A stretch of 64,000 nucleotides of DNA from Oxalobacteraceae bacterium UBA6018 (GTDB lineage Bacteria; Pseudomonadota; Gammaproteobacteria; Burkholderiales; Burkholderiaceae_D). Under the pieces are notes generated by a model. It did no database searches and had not been told where the DNA came from. It saw only the letters and a list, made by a program, of their open reading frames with translations. Shown here piece after piece: positions 52,681-61,492 of this stretch (position 1 is the stretch's first letter; every line of letters starts with the position of its first letter). The DNA lies in contig DIZW01000073.1 of the NCBI GenBank assembly GCA_002428015.1, positions 7,632-71,631 on the forward strand, read 5' to 3'. The position numbers were made by a program, and so were the translations under genes.

Positions 52681-53484
52681 TCAGCCGAAACGGCCGGTGA
52701 TGTAGTCCTGGGTTTCCTTGCGTGCCGGGTTCATGAAGATCTGGTCGGTTTCACCGAATTCGACCAGTTCACCCAGATACATATACGCGGTGTAATCCGA
52801 GCAGCGCGCGGCCTGCTGCATATTGTGCGTCACGATGGCGATCGTGTAATCCTGCTTCAATTCGCTGATCAGCTCCTCCACCTTGGCGGTCGAGATCGGG
52901 TCCAGCGCCGAGGTCGGCTCGTCGAGCAGCAGCACGTCCGGCTTGACCGCCACCCCGCGCGCGATGCACAGGCGCTGCTGCTGGCCGCCCGACAGCGACA
53001 GGCCGCTCTTGGACAGCTTGTCCTTGACCTCGTCCCACAGCGCGGCCTTCTTCAGCGCCCACTCGACGCGCTCGTCCATGGCGCCCTTGGACAGGTCCTC
53101 GTACAGGCGCACGCCGAAGGCGATGTTGTCGTACACCGACATCGGGAACGGGGTCGGTTTCTGGAACACCATACCGACCTTGGCGCGCAGCATGTTCACA
53201 TCCTGGCCCGGTTCGAGGATGTTGCGCCCGCGGTAGATGATCGCGCCCTCGGCGCGCTGGCCCGGGTACAGGTCGTACATGCGGTTCAGGGTGCGCAACA
53301 GGGTCGACTTGCCACAGCCGGAAGGCCCGATGAAGGCGGTGACCTGCTTCTCGTGGATGTCGAGGTTCACGTTGGTCAGGCTCTGCGTCTTACCGTAGAA
53401 AAAGTTCAAACCCTGGATCTCGATGGTTTTGTTCTTCGGAGAGACGGTCGGGATCGGGGTTGGCATAGGGCTCATGGCGGTCAT
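52681..53484 (-). CDS. pstB: Phosphate ABC transporter ATP-binding protein
   Basis: 267 residues. Walker A is GPSGCGKST, the signature LSGGQQQRLCIARG, Walker B LLLDEPTSALD and H-loop THNMQQA. The C-terminal YTAYMYLGELVEFGETDQIF is the PstB hallmark. It powers phosphate import with PstA and PstC at the inner membrane and contacts PhoU. Start ATG 53484 lies 6 bases after pstA; an internal MTAMSPMP repeat of Met codons makes the exact start uncertain by a few codons. Confidence 0.97.
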   Translation of the reverse strand: MTAMSPMPTPIPTVSPKNKTIEIQGLNFFYGKTQSLTNVNLDIHEKQVTAFIGPSGCGKSTLLRTLNRMYDLYPGQRAEGAIIYRGRNILEPGQDVNMLRAKVGMVFQKPTPFPMSVYDNIAFGVRLYEDLSKGAMDERVEWALKKAALWDEVKDKLSKSGLSLSGGQQQRLCIARGVAVKPDVLLLDEPTSALDPISTAKVEELISELKQDYTIAIVTHNMQQAARCSDYTAYMYLGELVEFGETDQIFMNPARKETQDYITGRFG

Positions 53485-53490
53485 GGTAGG

Positions 53491-54348
53491 TTAATTCGGT
53501 ACTTTTTGGCTGAACACGGTGCGCGACAGGATATTGAGCAGCAGCACGCTGAAGGTCACCAGCAGCGCGCCGCCCCAGGCCAGGGTGCGCCAATCGTCGT
53601 ACGAACTCATCGCGTACAGGTAGATCACGCTCGGCAGGTTGGCCAGCGGCGCGTTCATGTCGGCGCTGAGAAACTGATTGTTCAGCGCGGTGAACAGCAG
53701 CGGCGCGGTTTCGCCGGCAATGCGCGCCAGCGCCAGCAGCACCCCGGTGACGACCCCGGCCTTCACGGCGCGCAGGCGCACCAGCGTGGCCACCTTCCAG
53801 CGCGGCGCGCCCAGCGCGAAGGCCGCCTCGAGCAGGCTGTTGGGCACCAGGCGCAGCATGTTGTCGGTGGTGCGCACCACCACCGGGATGGCGATCAGCG
53901 ACAGCGCGATGGAGCCGGCGTAACCGGAGTAGTGCCCGGCCGTGTGCACGTACAGGGCCCAGACGAACATGCCGATCACGATCGACGGCGCCGACAGCAT
54001 GATGTCGGTGACGAAGCGGGTGACCTGGCCGAACTTGCTGTTCTCGCCGTATTCGGCCAGGTAGATGCCGGCCAGGATGCCGATCGGCGTGCTCAGCGCG
54101 GTGGCCAGGCCGACGATCATCACGCTGCCGAGGATGGCGTTGCGCAGGCCGCCGACGCTGCCGGGCGCCGGCGTGTCGGCGCTGAACAGGGGCAGCGAGA
54201 GCGCGCCGAAACCCTTGACCAGCAGGGTGGACAAGATCCACAGCAGGAACAGCAGGCCCACCGACATGGCCAGCACCGACAGCGCGATGCCGACCCGATG
54301 CATCAGGAGGCGCTTGCGGTAGACGGGGTTGATGACAGTGTGGCTCAT
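53491..54348 (-). CDS. pstA: Phosphate ABC transporter permease PstA
   Basis: 285 residues with six membrane helices. The permease EAA-type loop is ALGAPRWKVATLVRLRAVKA, and GIYLAEYGENSKFGQVTRFV is typical of PstA. It forms the transmembrane channel with PstC. Its start ATG 54348 overlaps the pstC stop by 4 bases (ATGA). It follows pstC and precedes pstB in order. Confidence 0.96.
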   Translation of the reverse strand: MSHTVINPVYRKRLLMHRVGIALSVLAMSVGLLFLLWILSTLLVKGFGALSLPLFSADTPAPGSVGGLRNAILGSVMIVGLATALSTPIGILAGIYLAEYGENSKFGQVTRFVTDIMLSAPSIVIGMFVWALYVHTAGHYSGYAGSIALSLIAIPVVVRTTDNMLRLVPNSLLEAAFALGAPRWKVATLVRLRAVKAGVVTGVLLALARIAGETAPLLFTALNNQFLSADMNAPLANLPSVIYLYAMSSYDDWRTLAWGGALLVTFSVLLLNILSRTVFSQKVPN

Positions 54349-55361
54349 TTCACGCCCTCCTTCCGGGACATGCCGGCCAGCATGAGCTTAGCGGCCGACA
54401 ACACGATGAACGTAATGGCAAACAGGATCAGCGCCAGGGCGAACAGCGACGAGGTGTGCAGGGTCGATTGCGCCTCGGCGAATTCGTTCGCCAGCGTGGA
54501 CGAGATGCTGCTACCGGCCGAAAACAAGGACTTGGGCAGCTCGTTGGCGTTGCCGATCACGAAGGTGACGGCCATGGTCTCGCCCAGCGCGCGGCCCAGG
54601 CCCAACATGACGCCGCCGACCACGCCGGTCTTGGTGTAGGGCAGCACGATCTTGCGCACCACTTCCCATTTGGTGCAGCCCAGGCCGTACGCGGACTCCT
54701 TCAACACGGCGGGGACGATCTCGAACACGTCGCGCATCACCGACGAAATGAACGGGATGATCATCACCGCCAGGATCAGCGCGGCGGTCAGGATGCCGAG
54801 CCCGGTGGCCGGGCCGCTAAAGAACTGGCCGATCCACGGCAGATGGCCCAGGGTGTCCTTGAGCAGGGGTTGGACATGGTCGGCGAAGATCGGCGCGAAC
54901 ACGAACAGGCCCCACATGCCATAGATGATCGAGGGGATCCCGGCCAGCAGCTCGACCGCCGTGCCCATCGGGCGGCGCAGCCACACCGGGCAGATCTCGG
55001 TGAGGAACAGGGCGATGCCGAAACTGATCGGAAAGGCGATCAGCAGGGCGATCAGCGAGGTGGCCAGGGTGCCCACGATGGCGATCAAGGCGCCGAACTC
55101 GTCGTTGACCGGATCCCATTCAACCCGGGTGATGAAGCCCAGACCGAAGCGCTGGAAGGCCGGGGCGGCGCCGAACACCAGCGACACGATAATGCCCACC
55201 AGTACCAGCAGCACCGACAGCGCGAACAGCAAGGTCACTTTGTGGAAGATGAAATCCTGGATGCGCTGGGCACGCATGGTCGTATGCATGGCGGCCTGGT
55301 CGGCCTCCTGCACGGGGGCGGGCTTGATCATGTCCATGCTGGCGGTCGGATGTGCACTCAT
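54345..55361 (-). CDS. pstC: Phosphate ABC transporter permease PstC
   Basis: 338 residues. A polar N-terminal extension of about 40 residues precedes six membrane helices (FALSVLLVLVGIIVSLVFG and others). The EAA loop is YGLGCTKWEVVRKIVLPYTK and TEICPVWLRRPMGTAVELLA matches the family. Start ATG 55361 is used; a longer frame runs back into the hairpin region and is rejected. It is separated from pstS by about 100 bases with two hairpins that may dampen expression downstream. Confidence 0.94.
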   Translation of the reverse strand: MSAHPTASMDMIKPAPVQEADQAAMHTTMRAQRIQDFIFHKVTLLFALSVLLVLVGIIVSLVFGAAPAFQRFGLGFITRVEWDPVNDEFGALIAIVGTLATSLIALLIAFPISFGIALFLTEICPVWLRRPMGTAVELLAGIPSIIYGMWGLFVFAPIFADHVQPLLKDTLGHLPWIGQFFSGPATGLGILTAALILAVMIIPFISSVMRDVFEIVPAVLKESAYGLGCTKWEVVRKIVLPYTKTGVVGGVMLGLGRALGETMAVTFVIGNANELPKSLFSAGSSISSTLANEFAEAQSTLHTSSLFALALILFAITFIVLSAAKLMLAGMSRKEGVK

Positions 55362-55378
55362 TATATGGTTCAGGTAGG

Positions 55379-55452
55379 GCGAAAAAGCGAAGGGCTCGGC
55401 ATCGCCGAGCACTGCGCTTTTTCGCCTGCGCCGCGGCGGACCGCGGCGCAGG
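55379..55452 (-). promoter_or_regulatory. Tandem hairpins between pstS and pstC
   Basis: Two perfect stems lie back to back: CCTGCGCCGCGG and CCGCGGCGCAGG (55425-55436 and 55441-55452, 4-base loop) next to pstS, then GCGAAAAAGCG and CGCTTTTTCGC (55379-55389 and 55415-55425), which enclose a GGCTCGG/CCGAGC stem. The second reads on the minus strand as a stem ending CTTTTTCGC, which is terminator-like. Such elements would keep pstS mRNA stable and reduce read-through into pstC. Confidence 0.75.
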
Positions 55453-55464
55453 AAAAGGAAGAGC

Positions 55465-56508
55465 TTACCAGACTGCCTTGCCCGAGGCATCTTTCAGGTT
55501 GGCTTTCCACGATGCTTCCACCAGCTTGGTGACCGAGGCTGGCAGCGGAACGTAGTCCAGTTCGGTGGCGGCGGCGCCGCCGTTGGCGAACGCCCAGTTG
55601 AAGAACTTCAGCACTTCCTTGGCCTTGGCAGCGTCAGCCTGGGTCTTGTGCATCAGGATGTACGATGCGCCCGTGATCGGCCAGCTGTTCTTGCCTGGCT
55701 GGTCGGTCAGGACCACGGCGAAGCCTGGGGTCTTGGTCCAGTCGGCCGAAGCGGCGGCGGCCTTGAAGGCGTCGTCGTCAGGCTGCAGGAAATTGCCGTC
55801 CTTGTTCTTGAGCTGGGTGTGAGCGATCTTGTTCTTCTTGGCATAGGCCCACTCGACGTAGCCGATCGCGCCCTTGATGCGCTGCACGTTGGCGGCGACG
55901 CCGTCGTTACCCTTGCCGCCCACGCCGGTGACCCATTTCACGGCCGCGTCGGAACCGATCTTGCTCTTGAATTCAGGGCTGCTCTTGGACAGGAAGTCGG
56001 TGAACAGGAAGGTGGTGCCGGAGCCGTCGGCGCGGTGCACCACGGTGATGTCTTCGGCGGGCAGCTTCACGCCAGGGTTCAGGGCGGCGATTTGAGCGGC
56101 GTTCCACTTGGTGATCTTGCCCAGATAGATGTCGGCCACGACCGGACCCGACAGCTTAAGCTGGCCCGGCGCGATGCCGTCCAGGTTGATGACGGTGACC
56201 ACGCCGCCCATGATGGCGGGGAACTGCATCAGGCCGGCCTCGTCCAGCTCGGCCGCTGGCAGCGGCTTGTCGGACGCGCCGAAATCGACGGTCTTGGCCT
56301 TGATCTGCTTGATGCCGGCGCCGGAGCCTACCGATTGGTAGTTCAGGCCGTTACCGCTGACCTTTTTGTAGGTCTCGGCCCACTTGGCGTACACGGGGTA
56401 CGGGAAAGTCGCACCGGCGCCGGTCATATCGGCGGCCATCGAAGAAGACATCGTCACCAGGGCGGATGCGCCAACGACGAGGGAAGCCAACAGCTGTTTC
56501 ATTCGCAT
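55465..56508 (-). CDS. pstS: Phosphate-binding periplasmic protein
   Basis: 347 residues. Signal peptide (MRMKQLLASLVVGASALVTM then SSSMA-AD) and the mature start MTGAGATFPYPVYAKWAETY. Binding-site residues include GSGAGIKQIKAKTVDFGASD and RADGSGTTFLFTDFLSK, with VTGVGGKGNDGVAANVQRIK typical of PstS. It delivers phosphate to PstCA. Start at 56508 is chosen because AAGGA lies 6 bases upstream. Upstream (56509-56752) is the divergent promoter region with Pho boxes. Confidence 0.97.
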   Translation of the reverse strand: MRMKQLLASLVVGASALVTMSSSMAADMTGAGATFPYPVYAKWAETYKKVSGNGLNYQSVGSGAGIKQIKAKTVDFGASDKPLPAAELDEAGLMQFPAIMGGVVTVINLDGIAPGQLKLSGPVVADIYLGKITKWNAAQIAALNPGVKLPAEDITVVHRADGSGTTFLFTDFLSKSSPEFKSKIGSDAAVKWVTGVGGKGNDGVAANVQRIKGAIGYVEWAYAKKNKIAHTQLKNKDGNFLQPDDDAFKAAAASADWTKTPGFAVVLTDQPGKNSWPITGASYILMHKTQADAAKAKEVLKFFNWAFANGGAAATELDYVPLPASVTKLVEASWKANLKDASGKAVW

Positions 56509-56560
56509 TTCAATTCCTTCGGGGTTGAACAACAGTGAATGCTGCGCAGTCTAGCGGGCA

Positions 56561-56582
56561 AATATGACGCGATTATGACATC
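56561..56582 (-). promoter_or_regulatory. Pho box upstream of pstS
   Basis: On the minus strand TGTCATAATCG then CGTCATATTTG form two 11-base repeats, matching the PhoB site pattern (TGTCAT units 11 apart). A -10-like TAGACT lies about 5-10 bases further (near 56548-56553) and the pstS start is 50 bases downstream. Read by eye. Confidence 0.7.
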
Positions 56583-56676
56583 GTTGATTTGGAGCAAACA
56601 AGTCGCAATTTCGGCAATGGCTGATGCATGATACCCTTAGCCTGTTATGGACCGATGTCACACAATTAATATTGCA

Positions 56677-56709
56677 TGTCACCGAGCTGTCATATTAGCT
56701 GCGTACACT
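56677..56709 (+). promoter_or_regulatory. Pho box and -10 region upstream of ppk
   Basis: TGTCAC (56677) and TGTCAT (56688) are exactly 11 bases apart, a PhoB site, and a further TGTCAC lies at 56656. Nine to ten bases after the second unit is TACACT (56704-56709), a fair -10 box in the position used in PhoB-dependent promoters. ppk starts about 45 bases downstream. Confidence 0.7.
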
Positions 56710-56752
56710 TAACGGAGAACAACATTTAATATTGGCCAAGATCAAAGCACAA

Positions 56753-58837
56753 ATGAAAACCTTACCAAGCGCTGACATGGACAAGGCGGCCGTGTTCCTC
56801 GACCGGGAATTGTCGCAGCTCATGTTCAACCGGCGCGTCCTGGCCCAGGCCGAGGACGAGAACATCCCGCTGCTCGAGCGGCTGCGCTACCTCTGCATCG
56901 TCAGCAACAACCTGGACGAATTTTTCGAAGTCCGCGTGGCCAGCCTGCTGGCCCAGGGCAATCTGGCGGAAAACCCGCCGCTGGCCGCCTCGCTTGAGCG
57001 CATCGGCCAGGAATGCCATGCCCTGGTCAGCCGCCAGTACGAGATCCTCAACCAGGACGTGCTGCCCAAGCTCAACGCCGCCGGCGTGCACCTGGTGCGC
57101 CACACCGACCGCAACGAGGCCCAGCGCGCCTGGGTCAAGGCGTATTTCGAGCGCGAGGTGCGCCCCCTGCTGACTCCGATCGGGCTCGATCCGGCCCATC
57201 CGTTCCCTCAGGTGGTCAACAAGAGCCTCAACTTCATCGTCTCGTTGGCCGGCAAGGACGCCTTCGGGCGCGGCTCGGCGATCGCCATCGTCAAGGCCCC
57301 GCGCGTACTGCCGCGCGTGATCCGCCTGCCCGACGAGCTCTCGCCCGACGGCATCTCATTCTGCCTGCTCTCGTCGATCATCCACTCCCACATCGAAGAC
57401 TTGTTCACCGGGCGCGACGTGATCGCCTATTCGCAGTTCCGGGTCACCCGCGACAGCGACCTGTGGGTCGACGAGGAGGAGGTCAAGAACCTGCGCCAGG
57501 CCCTCAAGGGCGAGCTGCAGGGGCGCCAGTTCGGCACCTCGGTGCGCCTGGAGGTGGCCAAGAACTGCCCGCCCGAGCTGTCCCAGTTCCTGCTCGACCA
57601 GTTCGCGCTCGACCAGAGCCGCCTGTACCCGGTCGACGGCCCGGTCAACCTGGTGCGCCTGGCCGAGATGATCGACCAGGCCAAGATGCCCGCGCTGCGC
57701 TTCGCGCCCTTCGTGCCCGGCATGCCGCCCAAGGCCAGCAATTCCGACATCTTCCAGCAACTGAGCCGCCAGGACATCCTGCTGCACCACCCCTACCAGT
57801 CGTTCCAGAGCGTGGTCGACTTCATCCACGTGGCCGCCAACGACCCCCAGGTGGTGGCCATCAAGCAGACCATCTACCGCACCGGCACCCACTCGGACCT
57901 GATGGAGGCGCTGATGTCGGCCGCGCGCCAGGGCAAGGAAGTGACGGTGATCCTGGAACTGATGGCCCGCTTCGACGAGGAAGCCAACATCAACTGGGCC
58001 GACAAGCTCGAGCAGGCCGGCGCCCAGGTGGTGTACGGCATCGTCGGCCTGAAGACCCACGCCAAGGTGGCCCTGGTGATCCGGCGCGAGGAAAGCGGCC
58101 TGCGCTTCTACGCCCACCTCGGCACCGGCAACTACCACCTGACCACCACGCGCCTGTACACCGACTTCGGCCTGCTCACGGCCAACCAGGAGATCGGCGC
58201 CGAGGTCAACGAGATCTTCATCCACCTGACCAGCCTGACCAAGCCGAAGAAGCTCACCCACCTGTGGCTGGCCCCGTTCGCGCTCCAGAGCGAGATCATC
58301 AAGGCGATCCGCAACGAAGCCAAGATCGCCAAGGCCGGGCGCCCGGCGCGCATCATCATCAAGATCAACGCGCTGGTGGACGAGTCGGTGATCCGCGCCC
58401 TGTACGCGGCCTCCCACGACGGCGTCAAGATCGAGCTGATCGTGCGCGGCGCCTGCACCCTGCGCCCCGGCGTGCCCGGCCTGTCGGAGAACATCCGGGT
58501 GCGCTCCATCATCGGCCGCTTCCTCGAGCACAGCCGCATCTACTACTTCCGCAACGACCTGCAGCACGACGTCTACCTGGCCAGCGCGGACTGGATGAGC
58601 CGCAACCTGTTCCGCCGCATCGAAGTGGCCTTCCCGGTGCTCGACAAGGCGCTCAAGCGGCGCGTCATCACCGAAGGATTGAACCCCTACCTGAAAGACA
58701 ATTCCAATGCATGGGAATTGCAGGCGAACGGCCAGTACCTACGTCGCAAGAGCCGCGGCACGCTGACCTTCTCGGCTCAGCGCCACCTGATGGCGCTGCA
58801 CGGCACCACCACGCCGGACCCGGCCCCGCAACGCTGA
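56753..58837 (+). CDS. ppk: Polyphosphate kinase 1
   Basis: 694 residues. It makes polyphosphate from ATP reversibly through a phospho-His intermediate. His436 in LKTHAKVAL and His593 in LEHSRIYYF correspond to the essential E. coli His435 and His592; N-terminal domain starts FLDRELSQLMFNRRVLAQAE, and the C1/C2 domains have NYHLTTTRLYTDFGL and SADWMSRNLFRRIEV. The start is placed at ATG 56753, whose numbering fits E. coli; an upstream TTG (56732) and downstream ATG (56777) are possible. sixA follows after 17 bases. Control by PhoB is indicated by the upstream site. Confidence 0.96.
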   Translation: MKTLPSADMDKAAVFLDRELSQLMFNRRVLAQAEDENIPLLERLRYLCIVSNNLDEFFEVRVASLLAQGNLAENPPLAASLERIGQECHALVSRQYEILNQDVLPKLNAAGVHLVRHTDRNEAQRAWVKAYFEREVRPLLTPIGLDPAHPFPQVVNKSLNFIVSLAGKDAFGRGSAIAIVKAPRVLPRVIRLPDELSPDGISFCLLSSIIHSHIEDLFTGRDVIAYSQFRVTRDSDLWVDEEEVKNLRQALKGELQGRQFGTSVRLEVAKNCPPELSQFLLDQFALDQSRLYPVDGPVNLVRLAEMIDQAKMPALRFAPFVPGMPPKASNSDIFQQLSRQDILLHHPYQSFQSVVDFIHVAANDPQVVAIKQTIYRTGTHSDLMEALMSAARQGKEVTVILELMARFDEEANINWADKLEQAGAQVVYGIVGLKTHAKVALVIRREESGLRFYAHLGTGNYHLTTTRLYTDFGLLTANQEIGAEVNEIFIHLTSLTKPKKLTHLWLAPFALQSEIIKAIRNEAKIAKAGRPARIIIKINALVDESVIRALYAASHDGVKIELIVRGACTLRPGVPGLSENIRVRSIIGRFLEHSRIYYFRNDLQHDVYLASADWMSRNLFRRIEVAFPVLDKALKRRVITEGLNPYLKDNSNAWELQANGQYLRRKSRGTLTFSAQRHLMALHGTTTPDPAPQR

Positions 58838-58854
58838 ATGGAAAGGAGAACGAC

Positions 58855-59322
58855 ATGGACTTGATCTTATGGCGGCATGCGGAAGCTGCCGAGCCCGATG
58901 CGGGCGAGGACGACCTGGAGCGCCCCCTCACGGCCAAGGGGCAAAAGCAGGCGAGGCGCATGGCCGAGTGGCTGACCTTGCAACTGCCCGACAGCGCCCG
59001 CATCCTGGTCAGCCCCGCCCTGCGCACGCGCCAGACGGCCGAGCCGCTCCAGCGCAAGTTCAAGATCGTGCAAGAGCTCGCGCCTGGGGCCGACGCCGAG
59101 GACGTGCTGCTGGCGGCCAACTGGCCCAACGCCAAGGAACCGGTGCTGGTGGTGGGCCACCAGCCGACCCTGGGCCAGGTGGCCGCGCTGCTGCTGTCCG
59201 GGCAGCCGCAGGACTGGCAGGTCAAGAAAGGGGCGGCCTGGTGGATCGTGCGGCGCGACCCGCTCGACCCGTACAGCGTCTATCTCAAGGCCGTGATGGG
59301 GCCGGAGCTCATCATCAAGTGA
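58855..59322 (+). CDS. sixA: Phosphohistidine phosphatase SixA
   Basis: 155 residues of the histidine-phosphatase fold. The RHG-like loop is LWRHAEA (catalytic His8) and the second His is in VVGHQPTLGQV; VSPALRTRQTAEPL carries the conserved Arg. SixA removes phosphate from His in signalling proteins (ArcB Hpt and PTSNtr NPr in E. coli). AAAGGAGA lies 6 bases before ATG 58855. It is 17 bases after ppk, so it shares the PhoB-controlled promoter. Confidence 0.93.
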   Translation: MDLILWRHAEAAEPDAGEDDLERPLTAKGQKQARRMAEWLTLQLPDSARILVSPALRTRQTAEPLQRKFKIVQELAPGADAEDVLLAANWPNAKEPVLVVGHQPTLGQVAALLLSGQPQDWQVKKGAAWWIVRRDPLDPYSVYLKAVMGPELIIK

Positions 59323-59397
59323 CAGCCTGGCCAGTCCAGCCATGCCACTGGCAAGACAGCTGACGTACCACCCGAGCGCCCTGCCCTGATTGCCTCC

Positions 59398-59425
59398 TTG
59401 TATTGCCGCCGCGATCTGCTAGATT
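59398..59425 (+). promoter_or_regulatory. Candidate promoter of a small membrane protein
   Basis: TTGTAT (59398-59403), a 16-base spacer and TAGATT (59420-59425) resemble a sigma-70 promoter; the downstream ORF begins at 59487. A GGGAGGGG (about 59455-59462) lies in the leader but is 24 bases from the start. Confidence 0.45.
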
Positions 59426-59486
59426 AAATCATGTAACAGTCGTCAACAACTTGAGGGAGGGGTCGCCGAACGGCGATTATTCGACT

Positions 59487-59603
59487 ATGTTCAGCATGTT
59501 AGTTATTGCCATGTTAGGTGGGATGGTCGGGCTGGTGCTGTATGAACTGGTGCAAGAAGTTCGCGGCGGCTCGGACCAACTTCACGACCGCTATCACGAG
59601 TAG
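59487..59603 (+). CDS. 38-residue single-helix membrane protein
   Basis: 38 residues: MFSMLVIAMLGGMVGLVLYE then LVQEVRGGSDQLHDRYHE. One hydrophobic helix at the N-terminus followed by a charged tail, like a small inner-membrane regulator peptide. No family is known to me. It is preceded by a sigma-70-like promoter and followed by a strong terminator (59655-59687), which supports a real transcription unit. The start site lacks a close ribosome site, so the start could be elsewhere in the frame, up to 28 codons upstream. Confidence 0.5.
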   Translation: MFSMLVIAMLGGMVGLVLYELVQEVRGGSDQLHDRYHE

Positions 59604-59654
59604 CGTTCTGGACGCGTAGATAGCATCCGGCCCCTGTACGGGACCGCACACGAA

Positions 59655-59687
59655 GCGGCGACGCCGGCCCGGCGTACGCCGCTTTTT
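59655..59687 (+). terminator. Terminator after the small membrane protein
   Basis: GCGGCG (59655-59660) and CGCCGC (59677-59682) enclose the inner palindrome ACGCCGGCCCGGCGT, and are followed by five T (59683-59687). The outer CACGAA/TTCGTG adds to the stem. On the minus strand it would follow the PilZ gene but has only a short T run. Confidence 0.8.
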
Positions 59688-59738
59688 CGTGCGCGCGCGA
59701 TGCGCCAATGAAGTGCTTGCGACCCACGATGCGCGCGG

Positions 59739-60059
59739 CTAGCGCAGGAACTTGGCCAGCGTGGTCATCGCGCCCATATCGAGATTGAGAAATTGCAGGC
59801 CAAGCTTGAACTCGCCGCCGCTCAAGATGCAATACGTCACCTTGGAGCGCACATTGATAGGTGTCGCTTTGCCTTCGTAAAAAAGCGCGAAGCTGAGCAT
59901 GCAGGTCGCGCCTGGCTTGAACGGCTCGGCCACCGCCAGCGACATGCCGCCGGCGGCAATGTCCATCGTCCGCACCGGAACCGGCGCCATGCCGTCCATC
60001 GTCAGCTTCGCCTTGACCTTCAATACCTTGCGCGCCGCTGTTCTTTGTTCGTTATACAC
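59739..60059 (-). CDS. PilZ domain protein
   Basis: 106 residues, a stand-alone PilZ domain. The c-di-GMP binding motifs are partly seen: RTAARKVLK (in place of RxxxR) and DIAAGGMSL (D/NxSxxG with Ala for Ser). The fit is loose at the RxxxR motif, so binding is plausible but not certain. Small PilZ proteins control motility or surface behaviours. Start ATG 60059 gives an N-terminus MYNEQRTAAR. It follows radA on the same strand after 56 bases. Confidence 0.8.
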   Translation of the reverse strand: MYNEQRTAARKVLKVKAKLTMDGMAPVPVRTMDIAAGGMSLAVAEPFKPGATCMLSFALFYEGKATPINVRSKVTYCILSGGEFKLGLQFLNLDMGAMTTLAKFLR

Positions 60060-60115
60060 ACTGATTCCGTCGTCATGCCACTCACATGGCGTGCATTATA
60101 GTAATGCGGCGCGCG

Positions 60116-61492
60116 TCAGTCCAGCTCGCGCAGTTTGTTGAAAGCCTCGTCGATCCTTTCCACCGCGATAATCGTCATGCCTTCGATCTTCTGCTTGGGC
60201 ATGTTCGACTTCGGGATCATGGCGATCGAAAAGCCTAGCTTCGCGGCCTCGCGCAGGCGCTCCTGGCCGCGCGGCGCGGGCCGGATCTCGCCGGCCAGGC
60301 CGACCTCGCCAAACACCACCAGACCGCGTGGCAGCGGCTTGTTGCGCATCGATGAGTTAATCGCCAGCAGCACCGCCAGGTCGGCCGCCGGCTCGGTGAT
60401 CTTGACCCCGCCGACGGCGTTGATGAACACGTCCTGGTCGAAGGCGGCGATGCCGGCGTGCCGGTGCAGCACGGCCAGCAGCATCGCCAGGCGGTTCTGC
60501 TCCAGCCCCACCGACAGCCGGCGCGCGTTGGGCAGGTGACTGGTGTCGACCAGCGCCTGGATCTCGACCAGCAGCGGGCGCGTGCCCTCCTGGGTCACCA
60601 TCACGCAGGAGCCGGGCACCTGGTTGTCGTGCTGGGACAGGAACAGCGCGGACGGGTTGGACACGCCCTTCAAGCCCTTCTCGGTCATGGCGAACACGCC
60701 CAGCTCGTTGACGGCGCCGAAACGGTTTTTGATGGCCCGTACCAGCCGGAAGCTCGACTGGGTGTCGCCTTCGAAGTACAGCACCGTGTCGACGATGTGT
60801 TCGAGCACGCGGGGGCCGGCCAGCGCGCCTTCCTTGGTCACGTGGCCCACCAGGATGATGGTGATGCCGGTCAGCTTGGCCACCCGGGTCAGCTGGGCCG
60901 CGCATTCGCGCACCTGGGCCACCGAGCCCGGCGCCGAGCTCAGCGCGTCCGAGTAGACGGTCTGGATCGAGTCGATCACGGCCACTTCGGGCTTCAGGTC
61001 GGCCAGGGTGCCGAGGATCTTCTCGAGCTGGATCTCGGCCTGCAGCTTGAGATCCCTGGCCTCGACCGCCAGGCGGCGCGCGCGCAGGGCGATCTGGGCG
61101 CCCGACTCCTCGCCGCTCACGTACAGGGTGCTCTTCATGCTGGACATATTGGCCAGCGCCTGCAGCAGCAGGGTCGACTTGCCGATGCCGGGGTCGCCGC
61201 CGATCAGCACCACGCCGCCGGGTACCAGCCCGCCGCCGAGCACGCGGTCGAATTCCTCGATGCCGGTGCCGAAGCGCGGCACGTCGACCGCCTCGATGTC
61301 GGCCAGCGAGAGCACCGGCGCGGTCTGCGCCAGGCTGCGCGGCTGCGGATTGGACAGGCGGTTCAGGCCGGGCGTCTCGCCCACCGTCTCGAGCATGGTG
61401 TTCCATTGCAGGCAGGCGGCGCACTGGCCGGTCCACTTGCTGCTGATGGCGCCGCAATCGCTGCAGGTGTAGTTGGTTTTTGCCTTAGCCAT
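60116..61492 (-). CDS. radA: DNA repair protein RadA
   Basis: 458 residues. N-terminal zinc finger YTCSDCGAISSKWTGQCAAC, RecA-like ATPase with Walker A GGDPGIGKST and Walker B-like VAVIDSIQTVY, RadA-specific motif AIKNRFGAVNELGVFAM, and a C-terminal Lon-protease-like domain. It helps branch migration in homologous recombination. Start ATG 61492 overlaps the alr stop by 8 bases. Family length 450-460 is matched. Confidence 0.97.
   Translation of the reverse strand: MAKAKTNYTCSDCGAISSKWTGQCAACLQWNTMLETVGETPGLNRLSNPQPRSLAQTAPVLSLADIEAVDVPRFGTGIEEFDRVLGGGLVPGGVVLIGGDPGIGKSTLLLQALANMSSMKSTLYVSGEESGAQIALRARRLAVEARDLKLQAEIQLEKILGTLADLKPEVAVIDSIQTVYSDALSSAPGSVAQVRECAAQLTRVAKLTGITIILVGHVTKEGALAGPRVLEHIVDTVLYFEGDTQSSFRLVRAIKNRFGAVNELGVFAMTEKGLKGVSNPSALFLSQHDNQVPGSCVMVTQEGTRPLLVEIQALVDTSHLPNARRLSVGLEQNRLAMLLAVLHRHAGIAAFDQDVFINAVGGVKITEPAADLAVLLAINSSMRNKPLPRGLVVFGEVGLAGEIRPAPRGQERLREAAKLGFSIAMIPKSNMPKQKIEGMTIIAVERIDEAFNKLRELD

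Noticed and set aside
59503..59832. Minus-strand frame over the small membrane protein
   Set aside because: Overlaps the terminator hairpin and the PilZ gene end; no motif seen.
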